64,000 bases of DNA from Isoperla grammatica (lineage: Eukaryota > Arthropoda > Insecta > Plecoptera > Perlodidae): assembly GCA_945910005.1 (NCBI GenBank), contig OX246744.1, positions 39,480,274-39,544,273 of the forward strand. Direction: 5' to 3'. Within the stretch, counting starts at the first letter, position 1. Each line of letters starts with the position of its first letter. Both the position numbers and the translations under genes were made by a program. The notes beneath the pieces are model-generated. The model was not told the origin of the DNA. It made no database searches and saw only the letters and a list, made by a program, of their open reading frames with translations. Shown piece by piece: positions 36,873 through 56,634 of this stretch.

Positions 36873-38659
36873 CAGTGGCGTAGCGCAGAAGTCGGGGGCC
36901 CCCCCCGCGACATTGGCCATTGGACATGGTAGGATCAAGCACGGGGGTATGGGGGGCGGAGCCCATGAAAAGCGCCGCAGGCGAAAAATTTTGAAAGCAC
37001 GTTTTTAGAGTGCATTTGGTGCGTTTTAGGAAAGTTGTGGGCTGAATGTAATACCGAAACAATGTAGTTTGTGTGCGTCAATTTGTTTTGTCGTCATGTC
37101 GAGTTACAATTCACAGCATACATGGCAACATACTAACGTTTGATCTTATTTTCAACCCCCCCCCCCCCCCCCATATCCACCACTTCCACGCGACGTAATA
37201 ATAATGTATACATTCATCTACTAAAACCATAATAACATATTATTATATCATCATCAACAACAACAATTATGATAAATTTTAAGTATTGATAAATCAAATA
37301 ACCTACGTTTTGATCCTCCAACTGCAATTCTGGAACGTTTCCTAGCCGTTTAGGCTTTTAGTGTATTATTGTCTGGCAAGTCGAGCTTTTCGTCGTGCGT
37401 TAGCGTCCGCGAACTCGTCGAACAATGTATCTATGTTTAACTTTCGTGTTCTTTCACCCTCGATACTGAGCAATGCCAAACCACTGAGTCGATTCTCACT
37501 CATTGAGCTTCGCAAATAGTTTTTAATTAATTTTTAATTTAGAAAAAGATCTTTCGGCACCCGCTGCAGTCACGGGCACTTTTATAAGTTCTACCACTCA
37601 TTGTAAATAATATATTTATTTACAAATAACATAGTAACAGAATAATAAAATAGAAACACCTAACATAACACTTCGTGACTCCACACAGAAGAGAACATTC
37701 AACACATATTCACAAAACTACTACGATTTCACTCAATTCACAATAAGAATGTAAACTTTGCGCACTGTTATCAACACATCCTATCCACTTTATTAATCGT
37801 ATCACCTACAGTCTCACTCCCACGCTGAGATATGCCTCTATCAGTGAGGGAGTCCGAGAGAAAACTGACCTCTGAAATAATTTTGTGTAAAGGGTGGAAA
37901 CTAGCTACAAAACAAAGTTTATTGTTGGTGGGGGTAAGGGTAAAATTTAAGGTTCATTGGCATTGTCGTTGACATCAGACTGTTAGTTTTACAACACAAG
38001 TGCATTTCGCTAACCCATATATCCGGTATAAAATCGTGAACGATCCCAAAAATTTAGAATTTGAGAGCAAGACTGGCCCCGTCTCGTCCTCGAATGTTTA
38101 CAGTTTACAGTCATTGCTGTTAGGGAGCACACCGCCCGTAGTGGTTAAAGACAGCCCATTCAACATGTTGGAACTAAATATTAATTTTATTCATAAGCAC
38201 GTATTTTGCATACAAACCAACATAGACCAAATGCCAAATGGCGGCCCACTACCGATCCCCTCACAATCACCCTTTTAGCTGCAGCCATCCGTTTATGACT
38301 TGGCTCGCTATAGCGTCTAAATATTTCGCTGTCAAAAAAGGAATTATTGGTTGTCTAGAGAATTCAATTGTCTTCTTTATAATGAATATGATATTCAAAT
38401 TGACAGTTGTGTGAATATTCTTGAGACCTGTGACTGATTTCCTGGCTGATACAACATTTTCCGTTTTTTTTTTTTTTTTTTTTTTGGGGGGGGGGGGGGG
38501 GAAGGGCGCGAATTTTGTAATTTGATTTAAAATACATTTTAATTGATTTTTTGTCTTATTTGAAATTTTCATAATATACGATCTATATCATCGGAGGCCC
38601 CCGCTTCGCGGGGGCCCCCCCGCCTTGCGGGGTTTGCGGGGCCTTCCGCTACGCCACTG
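36873..38659 (-). mobile_element. hAT transposon remnant, 1.8 kb, perfect TIRs and 8-bp TSD
   Basis: CAGTGGCGTAGCG (36873-36885) and CGCTACGCCACTG (38647-38659) are perfect inverted ends, flanked by an exact ATAACAAC duplication (36865-36872, 38660-38667). Both facts define an hAT insertion. The interior keeps the transposase C-terminus on the minus strand (37372-37580). Other insertions or decay fill the rest, including a T-run then G-run at 38463-38502 and a C-run at 37157-37172. Confidence 0.92.
37372..37580 (-). pseudogene. hAT transposase C-terminal dimerisation domain (frameshifted)
   Basis: The minus strand reads VPVTAAGAERSFSKL, then after a one-base shift LIKNYLRSSMSENRLSGLAL and LSIEGERTRKLNIDTLFDEF, ADANARRKARLA. 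This is the hallmark hAT C-terminal block (P(V/I)(T/S)..SAERSFSKLK.IK.YLRSTM...RL..LALLSIE...). It normally drives transposase dimerisation. The frameshift and absence of the rest of the gene mean the copy is dead. Confidence 0.88.
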
Positions 38660-38667
38660 ATAACAAC

Positions 38668-39539
38668 TGTATTCGAGGTTACAAGTTGCAATACACACTC
38701 ATGCGGTAGTAATGCGAATTGCGAACTAATGGAGTCGTGTTGCCAGCGCCCTTTGTGTATGATCTTAATGTTGAGTTATATAATACAGTGGGTATTAATA
38801 GCTGGGAGACTGAGTGCACTGGCCCATACACAGCTAGTAGTATACGTGCATTGCAACAAAGCACATTAAATGAAATTACGTCCCCCACTGAAAGTTACTT
38901 CTTGTAAGTTACCTGAATGGGTGGATAATAAACTAAATCTGTCACAACACTCAGTATGACGGCCACATAAAATACAAATGTGACAATACTACGTCACAAA
39001 TTACATGCACACAAAGCTGGCGAACGTTGGCTGATTAATTACTAACAAGGGTATTTTACTGTTAAGTAGGCCTAATCATTTAGATAATGCAAATGACTTG
39101 TTTAATATCGTTGTAGAGTTATTATTACATTCATTCATATTATATGTAAATCACACAAAGATTTGTATTGTGTGTGTAAACAAATCACTGCAGCGATGTT
39201 ACCAAAACACAGCTAATATTTAGACCACATTTACTTCTGTCGAATGGTGCTGTCTGTCTACTAATATCATGCATCTTTCTAATTTTGTCTAAACACAATA
39301 TTCAAATGCAATGTAAATCTGGCCAATAAATGTAGAACCAGGTGACTAGCCTAGCATTTCAACACGCACGAAGCGCCAGCCCTACAGCAATCATGTATGA
39401 GGCTGACGTCAAGCGCAGGGCGGACAGAAACGAGTGCGCCGGAGTGCCAGATCTGGGCAAGGAAGAATATTGTCAGACCGTGGGCTAGGCCCTATCAAGG
39501 CCTAGCATTCGTCTTCATTGTACTTTACTTTAAGTCCAT
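38668..39539. other. No gene recognised
   Basis: I found no exon, tRNA or repeat. Plus and minus frames at 38679-38907 are antiparallel shadows without recognisable motifs. Confidence 0.4.
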
Positions 39540-39789
39540 CACTACGTTTATCAAGCGGACTGGGCTTGCACTTGGCGGTGCGAGCCGAGTTAGTGCGCAC
39601 CGAGTTCGACTGATAAACACCTCAGCTTGAGCTTATTTCAGTTCTGTTAAGAAGCCGATTTAGTCCAGTTTAATAGAACTAGGGATAGGGCTTAATAGGA
39701 GTCCGGAGTGAAGTATGCTTGCTAAGCGGGTTCCGAACTCACTGCGTACTGAAGTCAGTCCGAGCCCAGTCCGCTAGATAAACGTAGTG
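39540..39789. mobile_element. 250-bp MITE
   Basis: CACTACGTTTATCAAGCGGA at the left and its reverse complement, with one change, at the right (TCCGCTAGATAAACGTAGTG) give ~28-bp inverted ends. The interior is GC-richer than its surroundings and non-coding. The target duplication is unclear. Confidence 0.7.
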
Positions 39790-40530
39790 TATGGCTAGGC
39801 TAGTAAGCTATGCCTAGCCCTGTGCACTTCCGTGTCTGTGACAAGACTAGTAGGCCAGACCCTAGTAGGTCTAGCCCTTCCAAGTTTGTGGCAAGGCTAG
39901 TAACAGCTACGCAAAGGCTAGGCCTAGCCCTACATCTTTGTACGTCTATCAATCCCATATGGCTAGGCTAGTAGGCTAGGCCAGACCCTAGAAGGCCTAG
40001 CCCTTTCAAGTATGTAGCAAGGCTAGCAAGAGCTAGGCAAAGGCTAGGCCTAGCCCTGCGTCTTTGTACGTCAATCAATCCTATGGCTAGGCTAGGGCCT
40101 AGTAGGCTAGACCCTAGTAGCCTAGGCCTTCCAAGTTTGTGGCAAGGCTGGCAAGAGCTAGTTAAAGGCTAGGCCTAGCCCTACATCTTTGTACGTCAAT
40201 TAATCTTATGGCTCGGCTAGTAGGTTAGACCCTAGTAGGCCTAGGCCTAGCCCTTCCTAGTTTGTGGCTAGGCTAGCAAAAGCTAGGCAAAGGCTAGGCC
40301 TAGCCTAGCCCTACGTCTTTGTACGTCAATCAACGCTAGGCCTAGGCTATGGCTAGGCTAGTAGGCCAGACCCTAGTAGACCTAGGCCTGGGCCTAGCCT
40401 TCGATGTTCGAATCCTAGCCAGCTAGGGTAGGTAGGCCTACGCCTAGCCCTAAGCTTTAGTACGTCCATCATGTTGCTAGCCTAGGCCTAGGGCAAGGTT
40501 ACAAGAGTCCCAGGCAGCGCCGTTATGCTA
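39790..40530. repeat. CTAG-rich ~125-bp tandem repeat, about five copies
   Basis: Units share GGCTAGGCTAGTAGG, CCAGACCCTAGTAGGCCTAG, AAGGCTAGGCCTAGCCCT and TCTTTGTACGTCAATCAATC. The GTACGT landmark recurs at about 39940, 40066, 40191 and 40322, a 125-131 bp period. Short inner repeats of GGCTA/CCTAG lie within each unit. Confidence 0.9.
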
Positions 40531-40604
40531 GATTAATTACGCTAAATTGTCTTTGTCAGTCGTGGTTTTACTGGTGTAGGCCTAGGCAGGATATGCTATC
40601 TATA

Positions 40605-40818
40605 CCAGAAAAATAAGGAAATCCATTCACACACAACTAGGTCAGCTGAGGATTTCCATATGTTTACCCAAAACAATGAGACACACCAGAAGTCTCTGTT
40701 TGTAAAAGGACTAAAAATCTACAACACGCTACCGAAGAAAATTAAAGAAAATGTGAACAGAAAAGCTATACAGAAAGAAGTGCAAGAATTTGTAAAGATG
40801 ACCTACCCTTTAGAATAG
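40605..40818 (+). pseudogene. LINE reverse-transcriptase protein, extreme C-terminus
   Basis: An open stretch reads IHSHTTRSAEDFHMFTQNNE, then HQKSLFVKGLKIYNTLPKKI and a basic tail to a stop at 40816. The pattern (H..NTR...DFH......T..QKSLF..G...YN.LP..IK) is the end of Jockey/CR1-type ORF2 proteins; the LINE at 49246 ends with the same layout. Only ~70 codons remain, so this is a 5'-truncated copy. No tail or target duplication is apparent. Confidence 0.7.
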
Positions 40819-40904
40819 TGTTAAAATAATTAGATGTGAACTGAAAGGAAAGTGACAAATATGAAAAGAAGATAAGGACGTGTCCGAATTCTGCTTTATC
40901 GTTG

Positions 40905-41405
40905 CTAAGTCTAGGTCCAAGTCCAGTTTTGACGTCACCGTTCCTCGATGACGTAGGAAGTATTGTCTGAAAACGTTAAGTCCAGGTCTAAAAGCGGAAA
41001 CGGATCTAGTAATCGAAAGTGCATGCTAGTTTTGGTCCAGGTTAGGTCCAAGTAAAATGGCGGCTCTGGAAGTGGCGCCTCAGCTGAAGGCAAATTAAAA
41101 TGTAAGTACAATTTAAAAATTTAAAGTTTCAGAATAAATTATTAATAATAATTTAACGTCTACGCACTTTGTTAGAAACTCGTGCCTGCGTCCTTGAACG
41201 CCTAGCCATTGCTTGGGGTCTACATAACCCTACTTTATTGAAGACAGCAGCGACATCTATCAGGGGAAACAAACTAAAATTTGCAGGAAGTAATCATTGT
41301 CTCCCACAGATAGCGCTACTGTAGGCTAGTATTGTCCGAAAACTATTTTCAGTACAGTTGACCTGGACTTGGACCTAGATGTTGGACTTGGACTTGGACC
41401 TGGAA
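40905..41405. mobile_element. ~500-bp MITE-like element with AAGTCCAGGTC ends
   Basis: TCTAGGTCCAAGTCCAG near the left and CTGGACTTGGACCTAGA near the right are inverted, and further GGTCCAAGT/ACTTGGACC copies lie just inside. Two CGAAAAC/GAAAACGTTAAG blocks sit symmetrically inward. It carries a YY1-like AAATGGCGGC site at 41056. No long coding region is present. Confidence 0.5.
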
Positions 41406-42394
41406 ACCAAGAAACAACAACAACAACAACAACAAAGGGATTCCGAAAGAAACTTACAGCCCAGTTAACCTTGATCCAAACAAACAATTAAATTAGCAAT
41501 TAAATAAGCAAAAACACCGAGCAGAAGCCAGGAAACGCAAGAGCTTTCGGAAGTGACGAAACGAAACAAATGTTACCTATCGATCGATCGATACAAAATT
41601 ATTTCAACCTATCGATTGCTGTCAAACGAGAATTTCCTGCTGGTCAGCCTCCTCCGCCTTCCGCTAGATGGGGTAAAGCTCGCTGATAGCGATGACATCT
41701 AGTGAAAGGCGGAGGTACTACTGGTCAACCGGCATCGTTCGCTCAGCCACTACCACGCTGTAGCGGCAATCTACGCACTACGTGGACATCGCTCACTCGC
41801 GGTAATTTCAATACAGAGAATTAAAGCGCATGGAATATTATTTCAAATTGACATCCCATTATTAATTGTTTGCATAGCTTAGTTTTATTTAAGGTCCTAC
41901 TTTGTAAATCAGTTTTTATAACTGAATAGGATAGACATTAAATAAATAAATAAATTCACTTTATGAGGTTCTTTTAGAACAATGGTTCCTACCTACTTTG
42001 ACAAATAAAAACGCTTGCATATTGAAAGTAAATAATTAATTACCTACTTATGTCAGTAAATTGCGATATCAGTTTTCTTAAGAACCCCCCCCCCCCCCCC
42101 CGCCCCTAGCCCTGCAAATTGGTTGATATACTCGTCATACAACATCTTCGGTAAACCTTCCGTCACGGGTGGGTGAGCGGCAGCCAACCAGCGACCGTGG
42201 CTAATTCAGATATCTGCTCGTGTTGGCCGGGACCGTAAACACGTCGTAAACACGAAAGCATTTCCGAAGTGGTTGTAAGAGACCTATAGAACAGTAGGCC
42301 TACATTTTTTCATAACTGAAAAAAATTCCTTAGTTTAACATTATTTAATATAACATTGTCTGTTTATAAGCAGATAGATGGTTTCGATGAAAGT
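41406..42394. other. No gene recognised; simple repeats
   Basis: (ACA)n at 41410-41436, a TCGA run at 41581-41592 and a C-run at 42086-42103. The rest shows no exon with a known domain. Confidence 0.45.
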
Positions 42395-42480
42395 AGTAGT
42401 AGTAGTAGTAGTAGTATTCTTTATTAGCAACGGGGCTACTGCCCCACAAGTGCAATATAATACAATACAATAAATTGAAA
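42395..42480 (-). mobile_element. Retroelement 3' end with (TAC)n tail
   Basis: Minus-strand reading gives CTTGTGGGGCAGTAGCCCCG, then TTGCTAATAAAGAATAC, then (TAC)8-9. A GC-rich hairpin followed by a simple tail is typical of a LINE or SINE 3' end. No coding part remains. Confidence 0.45.
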
Positions 42481-42844
42481 AACATCAAACACAATGGCTT
42501 ACGTCCTTAGAGCTAATACGTCGTTTCACTATGATAATAATTAATTAGGAATTTCGTTCCATTTCACTATCGTTGTTGGTGTTTGAGCGATTTAAACAAA
42601 CTTTTTAGTAAATAATAGTGTAAACTTGGAGAGGCCAATATGGCTGAGTTAATTGGAACTCAGAACAAGATCAACATGTTCTAGTTAGGGAAAAGGTATA
42701 GAAGGACGACAGCTTACCTGTGAAAGTATATAGGTCGCTTTGAGGAACATATAGATGAGATGGCAAATAAATAAATAATACCCTACCTTATTATTATTAC
42801 AACGCTTATATTAACTTGCCTTGTTTGTCTGGACGAAATCTTTG

Positions 42845-44040
42845 AATCGATATTCCACCTACTTTTAGATGTCCGATCAAGCTGAAATTTTTAACACAGA
42901 CGTATTCTTGATGACAATACATGAATCAACTGTCATATTTACTAAATTGTCAATAAATTCATCATAATTAATTAATTAATGTTTTACATGGAAATCGATG
43001 AATCTTTGAATCGATATTTCACCTATTTTTAAATGTCCGATCAAGCTGAAATATTGTACACAGACGTATTCCTAATGACAATACATGAATCAATTGTCAT
43101 ATTTACTAAATTGTCAATTAATTCATCATAATTAATTAATTCATGTTTTATATGGAAATCGATGTTTAACCCACTTCCCAATGTCAAATCGAATTGAAAG
43201 TTTTCACACAGACGTATTCTTAATGACAATACACGAATCATTTGTCATATTTACTAAATCGTCAATTAATTCATCATAATTAATTAATTAATGTTTTATA
43301 TGGAAATCGATGTACAGTCCACTTTCTAACGTCAAATCGAGTTGAAAGTTTTTACACAGACGTATTCTTTATGACTTCACACGAATCAATTGTCATATTT
43401 ACTAAATCGTCAATTAATTCATCATAATTAATTAACTGATGTTTTATATGAGAATTGAAGTTTTACCCACTTTCCAACGTCACATCGAGTTAAAAGTTTT
43501 CACACAGACGTGTTCTTAATGACAATACACGAATAAATTGTCATATTTACTAAATAATCAATTAATTCATCATAATTAATTAATTAATTCATGTTTTATA
43601 TGGAAATCGATATTTCACCCACTTTCCAACGTTGAACTGAGCTGAACGTTTTCACACAGACGTATTTTTACTGACAATACACGAATCAATTGTCACATTT
43701 ACTAAATATTCAATTAATTCATCATAATTAATTAATGTTTTATATGGGAATCGATATTTCACCCACTTCCCAACGTCGAATCGAGTTGAAAGTTTTCACA
43801 CAGACGTATTCTAATGGCAATACATGAATCAATTGTCATATTTACTAAATAATCAATTAAGCCATCATAATTAATTAATTGATGTTTTATATGGGGATCG
43901 ATAAAACACTCTTTTTCGAACGTCGAACTGAGCTTAAAGTTTGCACACAGACGTATTCTTAATGACAATACACGAATGAATTGTCATATTTACTAAATAA
44001 TCAATTAAACCATCATAATTAATTAATCAATCGATATTCG
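42845..44040. repeat. ~148-bp tandem repeat, eight copies
   Basis: The landmark CACAGACGTATTC occurs at 42895, 43059, 43207, 43355, 43503, 43655, 43799 and 43946, so the spacing is mostly 144-152 bp with one 164-bp unit. Each unit also has ATGACAATAC(A/G)CGAATCAAT, TTCATCATAATTAATTAATT and TTTTATATGGAAATCGAT. Copies are clearly diverged. No coding function is seen. Confidence 0.93.
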
Positions 44041-44088
44041 ATATATATTCGATTGCAAGATTCTTTAAGACTAAAAAGTATAAAATAA

Positions 44089-44386
44089 TATTACATTAAA
44101 AAAAATATTTTTTTTTTAAAAACAACGCTTATATTTAAATGCACTGAAAAGTAAACAATAAATTTTCGGCCAGCAAATTTTTGCCCTACTCGGAAAATAA
44201 AAGCGTTGGGTGCTTTCCCTGCATAAACAGCAGAATACTGCAATCTATGTCAATACCGAAAGCGCCCAACGCTTTTATTTTCCGAGTGAGGCAAAAATTC
44301 GTTGGCCGAAAATTTATTTTTTACTTTTTAGTGCATTTAAATATAAGCGTTGTTTTTAAAAATATATATTTTTTTTATGTAATTTT
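44089..44386. mobile_element. Foldback/MITE with ~115-bp inverted arms
   Basis: Arms share AACAACGCTTATATTTAAAT, TTTTCGGCCAGCAAATTTTT and CTCGGAAAATAAAAGCGTTG in inverted order around a ~50-bp loop. It would fold into a long hairpin. There are no genes inside. Confidence 0.8.
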
Positions 44387-44669
44387 TAAGTTAAGTTTAT
44401 GTTTACTACTCACGCTGAGTGATCAAAGCCAAGAATGCGGGCATGGGAAAAGAAGAAGAAGAAGTTACAACCGGGGTAATGGTTACATTATACAATTGTG
44501 TAAGTTAAGAATGTACATGTATTTCACTAAGTACTAAGTATAATGTAATGGAACATGCATATATGACCTTTTCAATGGTCAACTTATATTTATGAACAAT
44601 AACTATAATAAATAAGTAAAATATAATGGTTTGTAATAAGTTACACGATGAGAGTAGACGGTTGCCAGC
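44387..44669. other. Downstream flank of the minus-strand gene
   Basis: AT-rich DNA where the 3' UTR of the 44670-46283 gene should lie. On the minus strand, TTATTATAGTTATTG and TTACTTATTTATTATAG-type sequence is present, but no perfect AATAAA could be chosen with confidence. Confidence 0.4.
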
Positions 44670-46283
44670 TCACAGAGGATAAAACACGAGCTCGGCCTGT
44701 CGAATGACAAACAGCAGATTGAGCTGCGAGTCTAGTCCGACGTTCTCGATACGTAGAAGTCTGGCAACGCTGCGTCCCGGCTCGCGAGCGATCACGGCCG
44801 TCCCGGACACCCTGGTTACCTGGCCCTCCGGTGCACGGCTCTGATTGGTCGACGCCAGCGTCAGGTGACAGGTCACGTCCACGTGGATGTGTTTCACGAT
44901 CGTGGTTCCGTTCGGGCCCTTCGTCTGCGGACACACAATCATTTAAGGTGGCTCGTTGGTCCAGTGGTTAGCATCCCTGCTTCCAATGCAGAAGGTCCCG
45001 GGCTCAAATCCCGGTTCAGGCAGAAGTTTTTTAACTTATACTTAGGATTCAGTACCATTACTTCTTGTCTTAGAAATGAGTAAACGGTGACTTTGGAGTC
45101 GTCCTAGCAACGAAGCACTCAATAAAATCGAGGTTGTTCTGAATTGGCCTTGTTGATTCGGACATTTGTCCGCGGGTGTTCGCACTGTCCAATCACTGAT
45201 TCATATCTTTCGTATATGAAATGTAGATCTTTGATTGGTTATCTCTGAGTAAATTGTAATATAGTGTCCCAAGACTACAACGGATGTTTTGTCCCCCCCG
45301 GGAGACACTTACCAGCTGGTCAGTGCTCTCCTCTCCCCCCCCCCCCCCCGTGAGACACTTACCGGTAGTACAGTGCCCCCCCCCCGTGAGACACTTACCG
45401 GTAGTACAGTGACCCCCCCCCCCCGTGAGACACTTACCGGTAGTACAGTGCCCCCCCCCCTCTCCGTGAGACACTTACCGGTAGTACAGTGCCCCCCCCC
45501 TCTCCGTGAGACACTTACCGGCAGTACAGTGCCCCCATCCCCCCCCCCCCCGTGAGACACTTACCGGTACTACAGTGCCCCCATCCCCCCCCCCGTGAGA
45601 CACTTACCGGTAGTACAGTGCCCCCCCCTCTCCGTGAGACACTTACCGGTAGTACAGTGCCCCCCTTCCCCCCCCCCCTTCCCACCGTGTAACACTTACC
45701 GGCAGTGCAGTGCCCCCATCCCCCCCCCGTGAGACACTTACCGGTAGTAAAGTGCCCCCCCCCCTCCCGTGAGACACTTACCGGTAGTACAGTGACCCCC
45801 CCCCCGTGAGACACCAGCAGTACAGTGCCCCCCCCCCCCGTGAGACACTTACCGGTAGTACAGTGACCCCCCCCCCTCTCGTGAGACACTTACCGGTTGT
45901 ACAGTGCCCCCATCCCCCCGTGAGACACTTACCGGTAGTACAGTGCCCCCCCCCCCCCGTGAGACACATACCGGTAGTACAGTGCCCCCCCCCCCTGACA
46001 CTTACCGGTAGTACGGTGCCCCCCCCCCCCCCCTGACACTTACCGGTAGTACGGTGCCCCCCCCCCCCCTGACACTTACCGGTAGTACGGTCGCCGTCTG
46101 TGTCCCCTCGAACCACTCGATCTTGGCCAAGAGTCGTATCCTGACAGTCTTCTCTAGGGCGCCGCCCCCCGCGACCACTTGTTGCTCCTCCTCCTGGGGG
46201 GCGGCCACCCCCACCACCTCCAGCGTCCCCGCGGCCGCGTGGTTGGCGTCGTGCATCGTGAACTTGTCTCCCACGGACACAAC
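44670..46283 (-). CDS. C-terminal exons of an unidentified host gene
   Basis: Two exons are inferred on the minus strand. Exon A (46283-46080, 68 codons) follows acceptor GTTGGGCGCAG, reads VVSVGDKFTMHDANHAAAGT and later VRIRLLAKIEWFEGTQTATV, and ends at CCG|GTAAGT. Exon B (44924-44670) follows acceptor TGTGTGTCCGCAG, reads TKGPNGTTIVKHIHVDVTCH and ends AELVFYPL-stop. Both are GC-rich, both stay open, and the phase (0/0) fits, giving at least 152 residues with alternating hydrophobic/polar pattern suggestive of beta strands. I do not recognise the family. Upstream exons are not found; a LINE tail lies at 46410-46690. The intron starts with a tandem array of the exon-A donor (45293-46090), so the true splice point is ambiguous. 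Confidence 0.5.
44950..45021 (+). pseudogene. tRNA-like sequence, probably a SINE head or tRNA pseudogene
   Basis: 72 bases with a good A box (TGGTCCAGTGG), B box (GGCTCAAATCC), a 5-bp T stem (CCGGG/CCCGG) and a 4-5 bp anticodon stem around loop TTCCAAT, whose anticodon position reads CCA. The acceptor arm pairs poorly (at least three mismatches of seven). A TTTTTT terminator follows at 45027. Its body resembles tRNA-Gly as much as tRNA-Trp. It lies antisense in the intron of the minus-strand gene, 25 bp from an exon. Confidence 0.6.
45293..46090 (-). repeat. ~40-bp minisatellite made of 5' splice sites, ~20 copies
   Basis: On the minus strand each unit is CTGTACTACCGGTAAGTGTC plus TCACGG and a G-run of 8-14. 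Every intact unit therefore repeats the exon-end/GTAAGT junction of the exon at 46283-46080, followed by intronic G-runs. Donor-bearing units occur at roughly 40-bp spacing (for example, plus-strand ACTTACCGG near 46074, 46037, 45999, 45845, 45639, 45355). A few are damaged (for example, near 45808). The last unit (45305) has a different left side, CTGACCAGCTG|GTAAGT. Confidence 0.93.
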
Positions 46284-46409
46284 CTGCGCCCAACACACCC
46301 ACGTCAGCGTCCATCATAAATATATATATATCTCTGGCTCCTGTTTCCAACTTAAGTTAGGTCAGGGGGTGGCTATAGCCACCAGGATTCTAGGGCACTT
46401 CAAGAGCTC

Positions 46410-46690
46410 CTAACACCGGCTTGCCAGGCCTGTCATGTCCTCTTCAAATTCACTCTCTTTTCTTCCCACCAGCTCACGCCATCCACTTCTGTCTTCCCAC
46501 AGTCTTTTTGCTTGCACTTCTTGCCAACTTCCACCTCTATCTTCTACATAATTTCTTATTTGATCTTGCCACCTCTCTCTCGGTCTACCAACTCTTCTTT
46601 TAACTTGGTCTCCACTTTCAAACTCTGTCTTTAGGATTCTGTTCTCTCCCATTCTTCTGACATGTACATGTACACCTCAACCTTTCTCGT
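46410..46690 (-). pseudogene. LINE ORF2 C-terminal fragment
   Basis: The minus strand reads HVRRMGENRILKTEFESGD, then VKRRVGRPRERWQDQIRNYV and RLWEDRSGWRELVGRKESEF to a stop at 46410. GRP...W...(R)...W....DR..WR.LV is the well-known end of many non-LTR retrotransposon ORF2 proteins. Only ~90 codons are left, in the upstream flank of the unidentified minus-strand gene. Confidence 0.8.
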
Positions 46691-47623
46691 CCTATTTTAT
46701 ATAACAGCTTTTATCCATAATAAATAAATAAATAAAATAAATTCACATTTAGAGTCTGCCCACTCAGTAACGAAACTTATTTTCAGTGGAGGACTTTAAT
46801 TTAAAGCGACTAAACCAACCCTGTAGGCTCCGAACACCATCGACGAGTGAGCGATAACCAATCAAAGATTGATATGTCAAATACGAAACATATGAGTCAG
46901 TGATTGGACAGTGCGAACACATGCGGACAGATGCCATAATCAACAAGGGCGATTCAGAACAACTTCTTTCAAATGTATTGAGTCATATTTCATACACATA
47001 GTAATAGTGAGTCATCCATGATGTATAACATATTGTATGACAATGTATAACAGTTTAACAGTAGACGTATTATAATCAAACAGGTTTCACCCTTTTTTCC
47101 ATGATGATGATTCCACTTAGGTATTTTTCAGTTCTGAATTACCATTCGTTCTACTCTCCTACTTTTTGCCCTTTCCACGAATCAATTGCCAGCGTCATAT
47201 GACCTATGACCTCATTTTATCGCATTTCCTATCATTTAATCAAGGTAAACTTTAACCTTCGCTGAAATCAATCTTCTAGCGGGATTCGTCGAACTCCCAA
47301 GTCTGAGGTTTACCGAACCTCCGCTAGGGGATTGACGGACCTATGCGAGTTCGACGAGCCTCCGCTGGGCGGAATACGAAAGCCTAAGAATACTGGATAC
47401 TAAAGGTATTTAGTTGGCGAACTCTTGGCAATCATCAAAATAAATAAACAAACAATTGAACAAAAATATTTACGTTTTCTTTTAAATTTATGAAGTGTAA
47501 AGACACATTATTTATTAGTTAATGCTATAATAGTGGAATTTGAAGAGAAGATTTGGTAGTGGTGAGGCTAAAGCAATCACTATTATTTTCTATTTGAATA
47601 GTTAATAAAGTTTTTTGTCACAG
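46691..47623. other. No confirmed feature; possible upstream region of both host genes
   Basis: Contains (AAT/AAAT)n at 46720-46742 and a GC-richer stretch at 47275-47395 with inverted GTCGAACTC/GAGTTCGACGAGCC motifs that may be an old MITE. No exon is assigned. The plus-strand gene begins just after, so its promoter is probably here; no TATA box is singled out. Confidence 0.35.

Positions 47624-56634
<9,011 letters not shown>

Noticed and set aside
44950..45021. Functional tRNA-Trp(CCA)
   Set aside because: The acceptor stem has at least three mismatches and the body does not match tRNA-Trp; kept as a tRNA-like pseudogene.
45193..46350. Gly-rich and Pro-rich frames over the splice-donor minisatellite
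   Set aside because: They reflect poly-G/poly-C runs of the repeat; only the 46080-46283 part looks like an exon.
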